The notes below the pieces were generated by a model. It searched no databases and was not told the origin of the DNA. It was given only the letters and a program-made list of their open reading frames with translations. From Ascaphus truei (Eukaryota; Chordata; Amphibia; Anura; Ascaphidae), in the NCBI GenBank assembly GCA_036426205.1, contig CM071568.1, positions 36,009,499 through 36,073,498 on the forward strand: a DNA stretch of 64,000 nucleotides, in the 5' to 3' direction. Shown piece after piece: positions 21,700 through 33,110 of this stretch (its first letter is position 1; the number at the start of each line of letters is the position of its first letter). Both the position numbers and the translations under genes were made by a program.

Positions 21700-21960
21700 A
21701 TAATCAATGACTCACCATCCCATACATACTGGAACCCAATGGAGACGAGACAGTAAGTTTTAATGGTAGCTTGCGAGTAGAGGAGAAAAGCCCTGATGAA
21801 ACTCGTAGAGTGATAGACATCGCCAAACGAGAGAGAGGGCGGTGGTGATGGGAATCAAACATCCAGGCATTAAACCTGGAAGTGTGGGAACCTATGACAG
21901 GGTAAATAAAAGCCCCTACGTTTGTGCTAGCCATCCCTGCCATTGATTTTTAAATTTTCT
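21700..21960 (+). other. PLE-terminal-like sequence, degenerate hammerhead hint
   Basis: CCTGATGAAACTCGTAGAGT at about 21791 has a CTGATGA core and a short stem, but the GAAA and CGCGT blocks are not kept. Likely decayed terminal DNA of the minus-strand or neighbouring PLE. Confidence 0.25.
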
Positions 21961-22429
21961 TAATGTGCTCGGGGGTCAATTTGTTCTTTACATTTTGCAC
22001 TTTTAGAAAATAACATTGGGTCTTGTTGGTATTTTTTCCTTCAGAATGGGATTATTGATCCCAATATTCCAGTGTTTGTTTTGTTTGTTTTTTTAAATTA
22101 TATTGAATATTTTTCTTGCTGCCCTATTGTACAGTAATTTGTTAGAAATGTGACATCAAAATTCCCTATTTTGTGATCTTGAGTTATTTTCTCTTTCTTT
22201 TGATTTCAGGAGATCTTTTCTCACTAATCTATTTTTTTTTTTTTTTTAATCTTCCTCTAACATTGCCTCTTTATATTCTTTATTATAAACTTTTTTGTAA
22301 AGTTTCAGATTGTTGTATGAAGATGTTTCTGTCTGTACCCTTCCCCTTCATCCTACGATTTTGTCCAAATGGGTCTTTATCCATCCATCCTGGATGATGA
22401 CAGCTTCATCTTAATATGTAGTTATTACT

Positions 22430-23420
22430 GTCTATGGACTTGAAGAAGGATTTGTTTTTCAGAATCTTATTATCTATACATATGGTCAGGTCTAAAATCT
22501 ATTTCTGTTTTACTTATTTTCAATGTGAATTTTAGATTTTGATCCTTTGTATTGATATCTGTGAGGAATTTTTCCAAACTATTCATGCTTCTTTGCCAGA
22601 TGAGAAGCACATGAATGTACCTTCGCCAGAGGAACAAGTTCGCTCCAGGCCCCGTCTCGGACCAGATCTATTTTTCCTCCCAAGCTTCCATTAAGAGATT
22701 AGTGTAGCTTGGTGCAATCTTGGTTCCCATGGCGATACCACATTTGTGCAGAAAAAAAGTATCCTATCTGGGTATTATTCCTGTCTGTCATATTGTCTAT
22801 AATTTGTGTATGGTGTCATACTGATGTGTAAAGTTGTTATAATTGTTAAAAAAAAAAAAAAAAATCGCCTTTTATATCTCATAGGCTCATTTCTATTGGG
22901 AATATAGCTTTGTTCCTCATTTCTTTTTAAGATGTTTTTGTTTAAATTCCAATATCTTTGTAAGCCTTTATGGTAGTCTTCCTCATCTCTTTTAAATTTG
23001 AAATTTTTAATAAAATTGATAGCCTTCTCTAATTTGTCTATACTTTTATGGAGTTTTCTATCTTTATTTTTAATTCCACATTTCTTTCTAATGCTGCTAG
23101 TTTACCTTTAATCATATTTATTTCTCCATCTATATTTTTCAGATTTTTTTTAATGCTGTGTTATTATCATCTCCATCAAGTCATGTGAACATCTGTTCAA
23201 CTCTTGGTGCCAGCTTTTAATACATTCTTAATCTTCTATATCAAATGAAAGATTCTTTAAAAGTCCCAATCCCCTAAGGTCCCACCATTTCTTTTGTATC
23301 CTTTCTGATGAGTTTTTCTAATTTAGCATATTCAGTTTCTAATATCTTGTTTTTTCCCATTTCAGATATGTCCTCTGCCTCAAACAATAAATCAAAGTTG
23401 ACATTTCTTAATAAATGTAT
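22430..23420 (-). pseudogene. Penelope-like element fragment (N-terminal region to RT)
   Basis: On the minus strand, 23420-23250 encodes an N-terminal block with LEKLIRKDTKEM that parallels the LEKLLIKEVKDLW block of the copy at 14666. Near 22750-22690 it reads CGIAMGTKIAPSYTNLLM, the PLE RT motif B, and at about 22510-22480 KISKTEIDF. Stops and frameshifts are numerous, with an A/T run at 22850. The endonuclease is missing at the low-coordinate end. It is distinct from the PLE at 24676-25500, whose endonuclease lies on the wrong side to belong to this RT. Confidence 0.65.
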
Positions 23421-23507
23421 CAAAGGATCCATGGAAGGCGGTCACTGCATATAGAACTCAGCCACAGTGTGAAATAAAATCAGCTTTAATGAATAGTATT
23501 GCTATTC

Positions 23508-23912
23508 TGCACCGACACACTTTATTCGAGCAAATACCCAGTATGTACCTGGCAGATACCTGGAATGCGCCGCTCCTCACCTCTGACAAGCCCCGTTGCG
23601 TTTGCCTTCCCAGCCTGGGTTCATGCCTGGCTGACGGGCGGCTGATCTGTTAAATGATAATGATTAGGATTTAATAGGCTGCAATGCTTCGCGTGTCTAC
23701 CAGATGGCATAAATTCATGAATTGTAATGCAGTATATATATATATATATATATACTGTGCAGTATTGCAGCCAGCGGGAATAAAATGCTTCAATCCCTGC
23801 CTGGAAAATAACCCAATGCACTCGGGCAGAAAACAGTCACAAACCTCAATACACCCGGGTATACCCGAATTCGTGGGACTAGCCGAGCTCGAATAAAGTG
23901 TGTCGCCAGTGT
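23508..23912. mobile_element. MITE with CACTA-like terminal inverted repeats
   Basis: The ends share GACACACTTTATTCGAGC as inverted repeats (23514-23531 and the complement at 23887-23904), with a CACTGGC-like outermost end on the right. Length ~400 bp, no coding sequence; internal (TA)n at 23730-23753. CACTG ends suggest EnSpm/CACTA, but no 3-bp duplication is clear. It sits between a PLE coding fragment and a hammerhead motif, apparently inserted in PLE terminal DNA. Confidence 0.6.
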
Positions 23913-23928
23913 ACATCACAGAATAGTC

Positions 23929-23969
23929 CTCTGACGCGTTTCGTTCCATCCTGGAACTTTATCAAAGAG
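23929..23969 (-). ncRNA. Hammerhead ribozyme motif at PLE terminus
   Basis: On the minus strand: CTCT, TTGATAA, a 5-bp stem II (GTTCC/GGAAC), GAAA, CGCGTC with GTC as the cleavage triplet, and AGAG closing stem I. The core differs from CUGANGA at two places. It lies 700 bp downstream (minus-strand sense) of the endonuclease fragment at 24676-25185, the same relation as at 18495. Confidence 0.6.
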
Positions 23970-24309
23970 TGACAAGTGTCTACATACATGCATCTTAAAT
24001 AGGCAAGTCCTTTACAATCATTGGTTCAAACACAGATGTGACCACTCAAGTAATCACCTCGAAAAAACTAAGGGGGGGAGTTGATTTGGCCCATAAGAAT
24101 ACTTCTATGCATAGACAAATAATTAAAAATTGACACACATACAAATAAAATAAAACACCAATAAAAACAAAAGTATTTGATGTATAGCATACTGTACATG
24201 ATAACTTTAAAAATTATTAATGAAGGAAAAAGTATATATTTATATATATCTTGTTGGGAGCTATAAGTAAAGTAAATGGGAGTTACAAAAAGGAGGGTAA
24301 AGCATATAA

Positions 24310-24311
<2 letters not shown>

Positions 24312-24388
<77 letters not shown>
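24312..24388. repeat. (TA)n microsatellite
   Basis: About 38 uninterrupted TA units inside the 3' region of a minus-strand PLE. Confidence 0.97.
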
Positions 24389-24390
<2 letters not shown>

Positions 24391-24675
24391 ACTATTATTG
24401 GACTGAAAATATATTCCTTTAATGTACAATGTAATACATAAGCCATAGTTGAATGATGTAAGTATAACCATATTAAATAACCATAGTTGAAACTATGGTA
24501 ACAAAAACACTTTAACCCTTAAATAGGTCTTTATTCCTAGAAGGGATACTGCAATCTATTAATAACACATGGTATATTTGAAAGACAGCTGGGCATGTTG
24601 CCGCTGCTGGAATACAAGTTTAGATGATGTAATGATGGATCAGAACACACTCCCAAGACCACCCCCCCCATCCAC

Positions 24676-25500
24676 TCAACCCTTAAGGAAGTGTTTAAGC
24701 TCCCAATCAAGGTTGATACCATGCGGATGGAGGGTGTTGAGAGTGTATATCCAGTACATCTCCTTTTGATTTAAGCTATTTTCTCTGTTTTCCCCCCTGG
24801 GGTGGCACGGAATATGCTCAATGGCTGTAAATGAGAAGTTATTTATACTACCTTTAGAGCATAAAGAAAAATGTTGTGCTACTGGATGATTTAAATCTTT
24901 TTTCTTTATCAGTCGGACATGTTCTGCTATCCTTACTTTGAGTGGTCTCGTGGTGCGACCCACATATTTTTGTCCACAACCACAGAAGAGAACGTAAATC
25001 ACGAAACTGCTATTACAATTAAGAACATTTTTTAAATAGTATTTTTTTGAATTGTCATAATACATAATATATTTAGTCTGAAATGTGTACTGACACATAG
25101 AACAACTGCCGCATTTGAAGAACCCCTTTGGAATGCTTTTAATATTTGAAAAGTTGGATTTGGAGTCAAACATGCTTGGTGACAAATGGAATGCCAGAGT
25201 TTTTGCCTTGCGATAAGAGAATCTTGGTCCACAATGTTACGAATGTCCTTGTCTAAAAGCAATGTATGCCAATGTTTTGATATAATATTGCAAATTTGTT
25301 GTGATTGCGAATTAAACGTGGTAATAAAGAGTGGACTCTTTTTATTTTCTGAAAACAATTTGGAATCTCTCTCTTGTTTAGAAATGAATTGTCTCTTTTT
25401 CTTACAAATCAGTGTATTTCTGTCCATGATATCTGCTTTATGTTCCTTCCATTCTACTTTTATCCATCAACATTATTATTTGATGCAGGATTGCCACTAC
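24676..25500 (-). pseudogene. Penelope-like element fragment with GIY-YIG endonuclease
   Basis: Minus strand: 25427-25032 encodes the thumb/linker region (FITTFNSQSQQICNIISKHW), and after a frameshift at about 25100-25180 the Cys-rich segment FFKCGSCSMCQ and the nuclease VIYVLFCGCGQKYVGRTTRP follow. The frame ends with a WELKHFLKG tail at 24676. RT palm motifs are missing, so the copy is 5'-truncated, as usual for target-primed elements. The hammerhead at 23929 lies on its 3' side. Confidence 0.8.
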
Positions 25501-25619
25501 ACTTTATAGCTATATCTAACAAGGGTTGCCTTGCCTTTTCCATCACCAGTCACGTGCACTCTGTGGAGCATCGGACATTACGAAGTTTATTCCTCATGTT
25601 TTAGACATTTCTTAATAAA

Positions 25620-26500
25620 CTTTTGAAAATGGTATTATGGAGTATTTTCCATATCAAATGTGCTGTGGATGCAGCCACCAAACGAGAATAGTAGATGCAC
25701 AAAAAGAGGTTGAGAGCGGCGCTCCCACAGATATGAGCATGTGCAAATAAATATCAATAATAATTCAATATCTTATCGTGTTTAAAAATACATGCGATTT
25801 CAAACACTTCTGTATTAATTTGCAAAGAAAAATTGTGACTTGAATCACTATGATTAAATTATTAAAAAGTGTGATTGTGTCAATTACAATAGTGTAAAAA
25901 GGTGATCAAATTATTGCTCAAACCCTACTGTTGCATCTTGTTTCCAAAGGTTCCTTATATTACATGTACTCTCCAAAATCTAGGAGGAACATAAGAGATC
26001 AAAAATATAGGTAGCTGGCGCATCAAAAACAGATGTATCTCCGTCTGGACCTCTGCACTGTCTTAGGTGTATATGCAGCATCCCTTGCATTGGACAGGGA
26101 CTAGTACCTAGTGCTCACAGGCACAAATGTGTAGTACTGTACATAAAATATCCCAAACGCTGACTAAATAATGCCATAAGCCCTCAAGGGTTACTCACAG
26201 TTTGGCTGCTCCAAGATGTGTATCACATTGATAAAGGGCACACAGCCCAAAACGCACTGGTGTTGTGCTTTGGTGCTACCTAGGGGCTATGTTTGATCCC
26301 ATTATGGAATTAAATTCTCTATTTTACTTGTGAGCCTCCTCCTGCTTTTTTGGCAGTGCGCTGCCTTTTTTCCTATTTTTTCCGGAGTATAAGAGGTCAC
26401 CCAGAATAAAGAAAGAAAAACACAATATAAGATAATAGTTGCTCTATATAATAGTATACCAACACAAATAATTTCACCGTGTTTCTTTAATTTCTCAAAA
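25620..26500 (+). other. PLE terminal debris, no gene
   Basis: Contains phrases typical of the terminal parts of the other PLEs here (AGAGCGGCGCTCCCAC near 25716; TTGGCAGTGCGCTGCC near 26350) and the hammerhead-like motif at 26226. No coding motif found. Confidence 0.35.
26226..26262 (+). ncRNA. Degenerate hammerhead-like motif
   Basis: CATTGATAA, a 4-bp stem II (GGGC/GCCC, loop ACACA), AAAA in place of GAAA, then CGCACTGG in place of CGCGT-H. A very similar string is at 38383-38410. Confidence 0.35.
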
Positions 26501-27217
26501 TTTCATTTATTAGTGGTTTTTTAAACATAGTGGGTGAGGATGAGGTTGCAGTCACCGGTTGTTTGTTCCATGCCCTTGTGAAGCAGGGGAAAAAATGGAC
26601 TAGCCTGGGTACTTCTGAACTTATAGGACACATGACCCATCATCATAAAGCTACATGGAAAGGAAGGGAGAATGGAATAAGCAATAGCATAGCTGTGTGG
26701 AGGGATTGCTCAATTCCTTGTAGGCGATCAGGTGACTCAGAGGGTTTTGTGTTGGTAATATATATTTTAATAGACAGAAACACAAACAAAGCAACCCAGA
26801 TCGTGACGACTATTAAAGTTATTAAATAGAAAAAAACAATAAAAAAGTGTTACTATATTACTCCCTTGATGAAAGAAAACTTGTAAGTTGCAGAACGCTT
26901 TGGAGAAATGACTTGGAGGAGTTCTGTTCCCATTGACAATCCGCAGAAGAGCATGAATATCAAGAAGTGACATCACTGCAGCTGCAGCGCAGGAGACGTC
27001 TCAGCCTGCGCCATGGAGAAATGGAAGTGAAACTATCATACAGTACACAGATAAGCCTTTTTAATTCATGTACTTTGTGAGTGCATTTTTTTTAATATAC
27101 TTAATAAACTTGTTCAATAGTGGGCATAATATGGGTTTTGATGTTTGTGCTACTCTCTTCTAAAATAGTGCCTGTCCTTTTTTGCTTTTATTATTATCCC
27201 TCAGGCAGCATGCACCT

Positions 27218-27220
<3 letters not shown>

Positions 27221-27281
<61 letters not shown>
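27221..27281. repeat. (TA)n microsatellite, left flank of MITE
   Basis: Uninterrupted TA run that resumes at 28765-28811 on the other side of the MITE; the element landed inside it. Confidence 0.95.
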
Positions 27282-27284
<3 letters not shown>

Positions 27285-28761
27285 CTGAACCCCGTTATAG
27301 CGAGACCCGTTATAACGCGAATTCGGTTATAACACGGTTTTCACGTGGCTCCCGTTTCAAAAAAATTTTTTTTTGCACACTGCACACTGCACACTGCACA
27401 CTGCCACACTGCACACTGCCACACTGCACACACTCTCACTGCACATACTCTCACTGCACACATTCTCACTGCACACACTCTCACTGCACAGACTCTCACA
27501 GCACACTGCACACACTCCCAGCACTCACTGCACACACTCTCACTGGACACTGTACACTGCACACACTCTACACTGCACACACTGCACACACTGCACACAC
27601 TCTCACTGCACACTGCTCATAGCACACTGCTCACAGCACACTGCACACACTCACAGCACTCACTGCACACACTCTCACTGCACCACTGCACACACTCTCA
27701 CTGCACAACTGCACACACTCTCACTGAACACACACTCACTGCTCACACTCTCACTGCACCACTGCACACACTCTCACTGCACACACTCTCACTGCACACA
27801 CTCTCACTGCACACACTCCCAGCACTCACTCTCCTGCACACTGCACACACTCTCACTGCACACTGCACACTGCACACACCACACACCACACTGCACACAC
27901 TCCCAGAACTCACTGCACACTGCTCACTGCACACACTGCTCACTGCACACACTGTCACTGCACACACTTCCACTGCACACACTCTCACTGCACACACTCT
28001 CACTGCACACACTTTCACTGCACACACTCACTGCACACACTCTCACTGCACACACTCTCACTGCACACACTCTCACAGCACACTGCACACACTCCCAGCA
28101 CTCACTGCACACACTCTCACTCCACACTGTACACTGCACACACTCTACACTGCACACACTCTACACTGATCACACTCTACACTGCACACACTGCACACAC
28201 TCTCACTGCACACTGCTCACAGCACACTGCACACAGCATACTGCACACACTCCCAGCACTCACTGCACACACTCTCACTGCACACACTCTCAGTTCACCA
28301 CTGCACACACTCTCACTGCACACACCCTCACTGCACACTGCACACACTCTCACTGCACACACTCTCACTGCACACTGCACACTTCACACTGCACACTGCA
28401 CACTAGACACACCACACACCACACTGCACACACAACACACCACACTGCACACACTCCCATCACTCATTGCACACTGCACACTGCACACTGCATACTGCAC
28501 ACACTCTCACTGCACACACTCTCACTGCACACACTGCACACTGCACACACTGCTCACAGCACACACTGCTCACAGCACACACTCTCACTGCACACTGCTC
28601 ACAGCACACACTCTCACTGCACACTGCCTTCATTCCCTCCTCACTCCCTCCCTCTCTCCCGATCAGGCGCGCAGCGGCCATTTAAAAAAAAAATAGCGCG
28701 ACCCCGGTTCTAGCGCGGTCGATAGGGTGGCCCCCGAGGACCGCGCTATAACGGGGTTTAG

Positions 28762-28764
<3 letters not shown>
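27282..28764. mobile_element. pogo/Tigger-like MITE carrying an internal minisatellite
   Basis: Terminal inverted repeats begin CAGCTGAACCCCGTTATAGC on the left and the complement of CAGCTAAACCCCGTTATAGC on the right, flanked by TA. Inner parts also echo each other (CGTTATAACGCG; CGCGCTAGAAC). CAG...TATAACG ends and TA targeting are typical of the pogo/Tigger branch of Tc1/mariner; no transposase is present. Unique sequence is only ~90 bp left and ~140 bp right; the rest is minisatellite. Confidence 0.75.
27374..28625. repeat. 15-bp minisatellite, CTCTCACTGCACACA
   Basis: About 1.25 kb of CTCTCACTGCACACA units mixed with 7-bp CACTGCA-type subunits and CCCAGCACTCACTGCACACA variants. Higher-order repetition is visible: a block of about 600 bp beginning near 27500 recurs, with changes, near 28080. 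The 15-bp period leaves all six frames open in places, giving long AHTLT-type translations that are not genes. Confidence 0.95.

Positions 28765-28811
<47 letters not shown>
28765..28811. repeat. (TA)n microsatellite, right flank of MITE
   Basis: Continuation of the (TA)n tract interrupted by the MITE. Confidence 0.95.
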
Positions 28812-28814
<3 letters not shown>

Positions 28815-29430
28815 GACATAGTACAAAGATGTTAGGCAGCTTTCTGCCCTGTTTTAGGTCAGAAAGTGCAGGAATTGTGCAAAATGATCAATTCCACAGC
28901 TGCACATTAACTCAGGCTGGTGGATGGAAAATGCAGACCACAGATTACAATGTGTCTAGTTCTCCCTCACCTGCTCTCCTAATCACTAGCACAGGTATTT
29001 AGAGCAGAGAGGGTAGCTTTTCACTCTCTATTCTTAGAGTCTTGGGGCTAGGGGTGTCGCTGCTCCCCTGCATCAGTCAGGCTTCACTGCAGGTCTGTTT
29101 ACATCCGGCTGTCAAATGCCATTCACATCGGGCATGCGCATCCACGGGAGGAGCAAGCAAACACACCAGACCTCTATGGCATACCCCGTTGCCATGGCGA
29201 TGTTTCTAAAGTGTCTATCACCAGGAATGCAAAGGCAGAAGCGGGCTGCAACAGAGAGCAGGAGCACAGGGCTGTGCGAGTGCGATGACGTCACTACTAC
29301 CACTCAGTCAGATCCCTGCAACAAACATATAGGTGTATTGTTAAAAACATATTGGAGGATAAAAAACATATTCCAGATGTGTGGCACTGATTGACTGCAA
29401 TAAAATTAATCTAGAATGCATGTATTGTCT
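28812..29430 (+). other. Possible truncated LTR, otherwise unassigned
   Basis: Starts TGTGACATAG and contains TTAACTCAGGCTGGTGG, compare TGTGACAGGG and TTAACTCAGGTGG in the LTR at 6990. This hints at a diverged Gmr1-type LTR, but no end is visible. Later sequence (29100-29430) is not recognised. Confidence 0.3.
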
Positions 29431-29499
29431 ATCATTACTCAGCAGAGCTACCAGAATCAAGTAATATGTGGTAAATAGTCAAAAAGAGAACAAAGCAGA

Positions 29500-29690
29500 T
29501 ACTGTTGAGACAAAGGCGAAAAAGGGAGAAAAAAAGGGGAAGAAAAAAGGGGGGGAAAAGAAGGAAGAAGAAGAAAAAAGAGGGAAATAGAATGGGGAAA
29601 AAAAGGGGGGGGGGGAAAGGAGGGGGGAAAGGGGGTGAAGAAAAGAAAAGGGAGAAATCAAGACGAGGAACAGCAAGAGAGAGCAGAGAG
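29500..29690 (+). repeat. Polypurine (GGGAAAA-type) low-complexity tract
   Basis: Nearly pure A/G for about 190 bp with G-runs up to 10. Lies on the 3' side of the minus-strand PLE. Confidence 0.9.
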
Positions 29691-29758
29691 TACATAACAC
29701 AGAAAGAGGATTGTCAAAGGAATCACAAGCAAAAAATACTGTGAATACCCAACACAAA

Positions 29759-31175
29759 TTATAGAAAACACCCCAACTTAAAGTCCTCATTTAACCCTCT
29801 AGGTGCCATAGTGTCTAATTTATAAATGAGGTTCATTTCCAGTTGCAGGTGCAGTTTCCCTCTATCACCACCCCTACTGGGGACATGCGCCTGCAGGATG
29901 GGCATACATCGCAGGGTTGCGAGACTGTGTTTAAAGTTTTTAAAGTGCCTCGCAACCGGTTGTAGTTTATAGTCTTCAATTCCTGTGTTGTTGGCCAGAG
30001 CTTTCCTGATTGCTGATCTGTGGAGGCAGATACAGTACGCTCTTTTAGCATTTGCGTTGTCTTCCCGACATAGTAAAGTCCACATGGACAGCGGATAAAG
30101 TATACAACGAATCTGCTTTCACAGTTCATGTAGTCCCGAATTTTCCATGGTTTACCGCTGTGGGGATGCGAATACTGCTTGCCGAAAATCAAATATTGGC
30201 AGTTGGTACACCCATGACATTTGAATACTCCTGGTTGCCTGCTCAGCCAATTGGTGGGTCTGCCATATTTCTCCACTGGATCTGCTTGGGTTAATGAATC
30301 ACCTATATTCCGCCCCCTCCTATAGCAAAATAGTGGAGGACGTGCGAAATTCTTGCCTATAGTAGCATCATTGGCCAATATATGCCAATGTTGCTTTATA
30401 GATGTTTTTATCATCCCCGAAGCAGTGCTGTAGGTACTAGTGACATGGAACCTTTCACACTTCTGTGTGTTTGAGGAGGGTGTTAAGAGCTGTTCTCTAG
30501 GAATGTCCTTGGCTTTAAGTAATGATACCTCAAGGTCCTTACGATCATATCCTCTTACCAAGAAGCGTCTATACATCTCCAGCAGTGTTAGTTCACGTTC
30601 TTTTGGATCACTAGTAATCCGGCACACTCTCAAGAACTGAGAGTAGGGTAGCCCTTTCTTCAGCGGTATTGGATGATGGCTGGTAGCCAGGAGGAGAGAG
30701 TTCTTATCTGTTTCTTTTTGGTGTATCCTTGTCAGTAGTTCCCCATCAGCTATAAAGACTTCCGTGTCCAGGAAAACAACCGTGCTGGAACTGTAGGTCA
30801 ATGTAAACCTAATGGTCGATGCAATCTTGTTAAGATAATCCAATAATCTCAGCAGCTCTCCCTCAGTGCCGCCCCACAGCAAGAAGATGTCATCAATATA
30901 GCGCATGTATTCAATGATGTGATGTGATAGAGGTGCATCATTGAGGATGTGTGTTTGTTCATATTGATGCATGAACAAGTTGATGTATGATGGGGCCATG
31001 TTGGACCCCATAGCTGTACCCATCAACTGGAGATATAACTTGTCCTCAAATTTAAAGTAATTATTGCACAATACTATATTCATCAGGAGTAGTAAAAACT
31101 CATTCAGTTGTCCAGACTGGTCCCTGTGTCTCTGCAACTGATCCGCCGCGGCTTCTATTCTATATATCCTCATAT
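29759..31175 (-). CDS. Penelope-like RT + GIY-YIG endonuclease, 5'-truncated, one frameshift
   Basis: Minus strand. The open frame 31173-29833 starts inside the RT palm. It has LMGTAMGSNMAPSYINLFM (motif B), YMRYIDDIFLLW (catalytic motif C), FTLTYSSSTVVFLDTEV, a thumb ending in IKQHWHILAND, a Cys-rich FKCHGCTNCQ and the nuclease VVYFIRCPCGLYYVGKTTQM. A frameshift near 30050 moves the C-terminus (PVARHF, then GLNEDF) into the frame ending at 29759. Motif A and the N-terminal half are absent, so it is not autonomous. This is the best-preserved PLE reading frame in the window. Confidence 0.85.
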
Positions 31176-31179
31176 TTTT

Positions 31180-31688
31180 TATTTTACCTGTCTTGGTTTA
31201 TTTTTTATACTATTGTAATAATACCAACACAAATAATGCAACAAGTCCACTATAGTGAGCACAAACTGTAGGAATTTCTATTGATCTACTAATACATATT
31301 TGTCTTGAAGCAAACTTAAAGCACCGTACACATGAAAAACATATTTTGGATTTTGGGAAACTGGAATCGAAATTACTACTTAAGACTTTTAGTGGCCTAT
31401 TCTAGTAACTTCGATAAAATCACTGCCAAATTGAACGATTTGGCATGACCCTAACTCGTGGTCTGACATTTGTGTTATCACGGTTTTCAGAAATAATTAT
31501 CGCAAGTCAGAAACCATGAACTAGGGAAATGCAATACCGCTCGAGATAGCAGTGTCCTTTGCACAGCCTTTTTCTAAGTTCCACTGCTGTGATCTGACTA
31601 CAGTCTGTAAGAGCTGCACAGAGAGATGCTGCCTCTCCCTACAAAGGTGATCACCTCTCCTTAAAGGGCGATCACACTGTTTATATTT
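31180..31688 (+). other. No recognised gene; approach to a foldback repeat
   Basis: AT-rich, then a segment (31620-31690) with AAAGGGCGATCACACTG that also flanks the related foldback at 49465 (ACAGGCGATCACAGG). Confidence 0.4.
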
Positions 31689-31689
31689 A

Positions 31690-31975
31690 CATTTTAATAA
31701 CACAATATTGAAGCAGGGGGTCTCAGGAGCTGAACCACATTAATTTCAGCCCGAGGACCCCCTGCTTCCTGAGTTACAGGCCCCAGTATGGGGTGCCGGT
31801 AACCCTGCAAAATATAAATCTCCTGCGTTACATGTTCGGGACATTTAAACAATGCAGGGAGATACCTGCCCCCCCATACTGGGGCCTATAACTCGGAAAG
31901 CAGGTGGTCCAAGGCTGAAATTAATGCAGTTCCGCTCCAGAGACCTTCTGCTTCAATACTGTTATTAAAATAAAA
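31690..31975. repeat. Foldback repeat (MITE-like), ~110-bp arms
   Basis: 31690-31800 is nearly the reverse complement of 31868-31975: AATATTGAAGCAGGGGGTCTC... on one side, its complement around 31925-31965 on the other. A related foldback lies at 49518-49760. No coding sequence. Confidence 0.8.
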
Positions 31976-32039
31976 TAAAAACATCTTTATTACCATTAAT
32001 GAAGGGGTTAAGACAGTGTACCTGGTTTCTTGCAGTAAA

Positions 32040-33110
32040 GGGGGTGGGTGAAAGGGGCAGTTTATTTATTATTTATTTATTTATAAAATATTTTACCAGG
32101 AAGTAATACATTGAGAGTTACCTCTCGTTTTCAAGTATGTCCTGGGCACAGAGTAAAACAAATAATACATGGTTACAAGTACAGTTACATAAATGAACAG
32201 GGTATACATTATATACCGTACAAGACATTGTGTGCACAGTTAAAGAAAATATATATTATGAGCGTATGAAACAGTTACAGACCAGGTTAAAATGTGAGAC
32301 AGCCTTAGATTTGAAAGAACTTAAACTGGTGGTGGATGTGAGAGTCTCTGGTAGGTTGTTCCAGTTTTGGGGTGCACGGAAGGAGAAGGAGGAACGTCCG
32401 GATACTTTGTTGAGCCTTGGGACCATGAATAGTCTTTTGGAGTCTGATCTCAGGTGATAAGTATTGCAGGTGGTAGGGGTGAGGAGCTTGTTCAGGTAGC
32501 TGGGTAGCTTGCCCATGAAGAATTTAAAGGCAAGACAGGAAAGGTGAACTTTGCGCCTAGACTCTAGTGTTGACCAATCTAGTTCTTTGAGCATTTCGCA
32601 GTGATGTGTGTTGTAGTTGCATTGGAGAACAAAATGACAAATTGAATTGTAGAGGGTGTCAAGTTTGCTAAGGTGGGTTTGAGGAGCCGAGCCATATACT
32701 ATGTCTCCATAGTCAATAATTGCAATTAGCATCTGCTGTGCGATACGCTTTCTGACCAGGAGACTTAGGGAGGATTTGTTCCTGTAAAGTACCCCTAGTT
32801 TGGCATAGGTCTTGGTTGTCAGGGTATCAATGTGCATCCCGAATGTTAAGTGGGAGTCAAACCATAAGCCCAGGTATTTAAAACTAGTGACAGGGGTTAG
32901 GGTGGTGTTAGCGTTGGTTCGAATCAGGAGCTCAGTCACTGGAAGCTTTACAAATTTAATCTTGGTCCCAAATACCATTGTTACAGTCTTGTCAGTGTTT
33001 AAAAACAGTTTGTTTTGGGAAATCCAGTTTTCGAGTCTCAAAAAGTCAGACTGAAGTATGTGTTGAAGGACAGAGAGGGTTGCCCCAGGGTTTGAGGTTG
33101 AGCCTACCGG
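32040..33110 (-). pseudogene. LINE reverse transcriptase C-terminus (CR1/L2/Rex-like) with 3' tail
   Basis: On the minus strand, 33041-32256 encodes about 260 residues typical of the region after the catalytic motif in jockey-superfamily LINEs: NTDKTVTMVFGT, FKYLGLWFDSHLTF, a YGSAPQTHLSKLDTLYN thumb, and SFRAPQNWNNLPETL near the end. YADD is missing, so the copy is 5'-truncated. The frame ends at 32256; the 3' UTR runs to a (TAAA)n tail at about 32060-32090. The reading frame is open throughout, which suggests moderate age. Which exact clade is uncertain. Confidence 0.75.

Noticed and set aside
24068..24471. Tyr/Ile repeat proteins
   Set aside because: Translation of (TA)n.
27374..28625. Repeat array resembling a CRISPR
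   Set aside because: Units are short, contiguous and unspaced, in a eukaryotic transposon.
27345..28713. Very long open frames of His/Thr/Leu/Ser and Cys/Val/Arg repeats on both strands
   Set aside because: They are a by-product of the 15-bp minisatellite, whose period is a multiple of three; no non-repeat protein sequence is attached.
29435..29790. Phe/Pro/Ser-rich minus-strand frames
   Set aside because: Translation of a polypurine tract on the opposite strand.
32915..32924. GGTTCGAATC as a tRNA B box
   Set aside because: It lies inside LINE coding sequence (minus strand), with no A box or cloverleaf.
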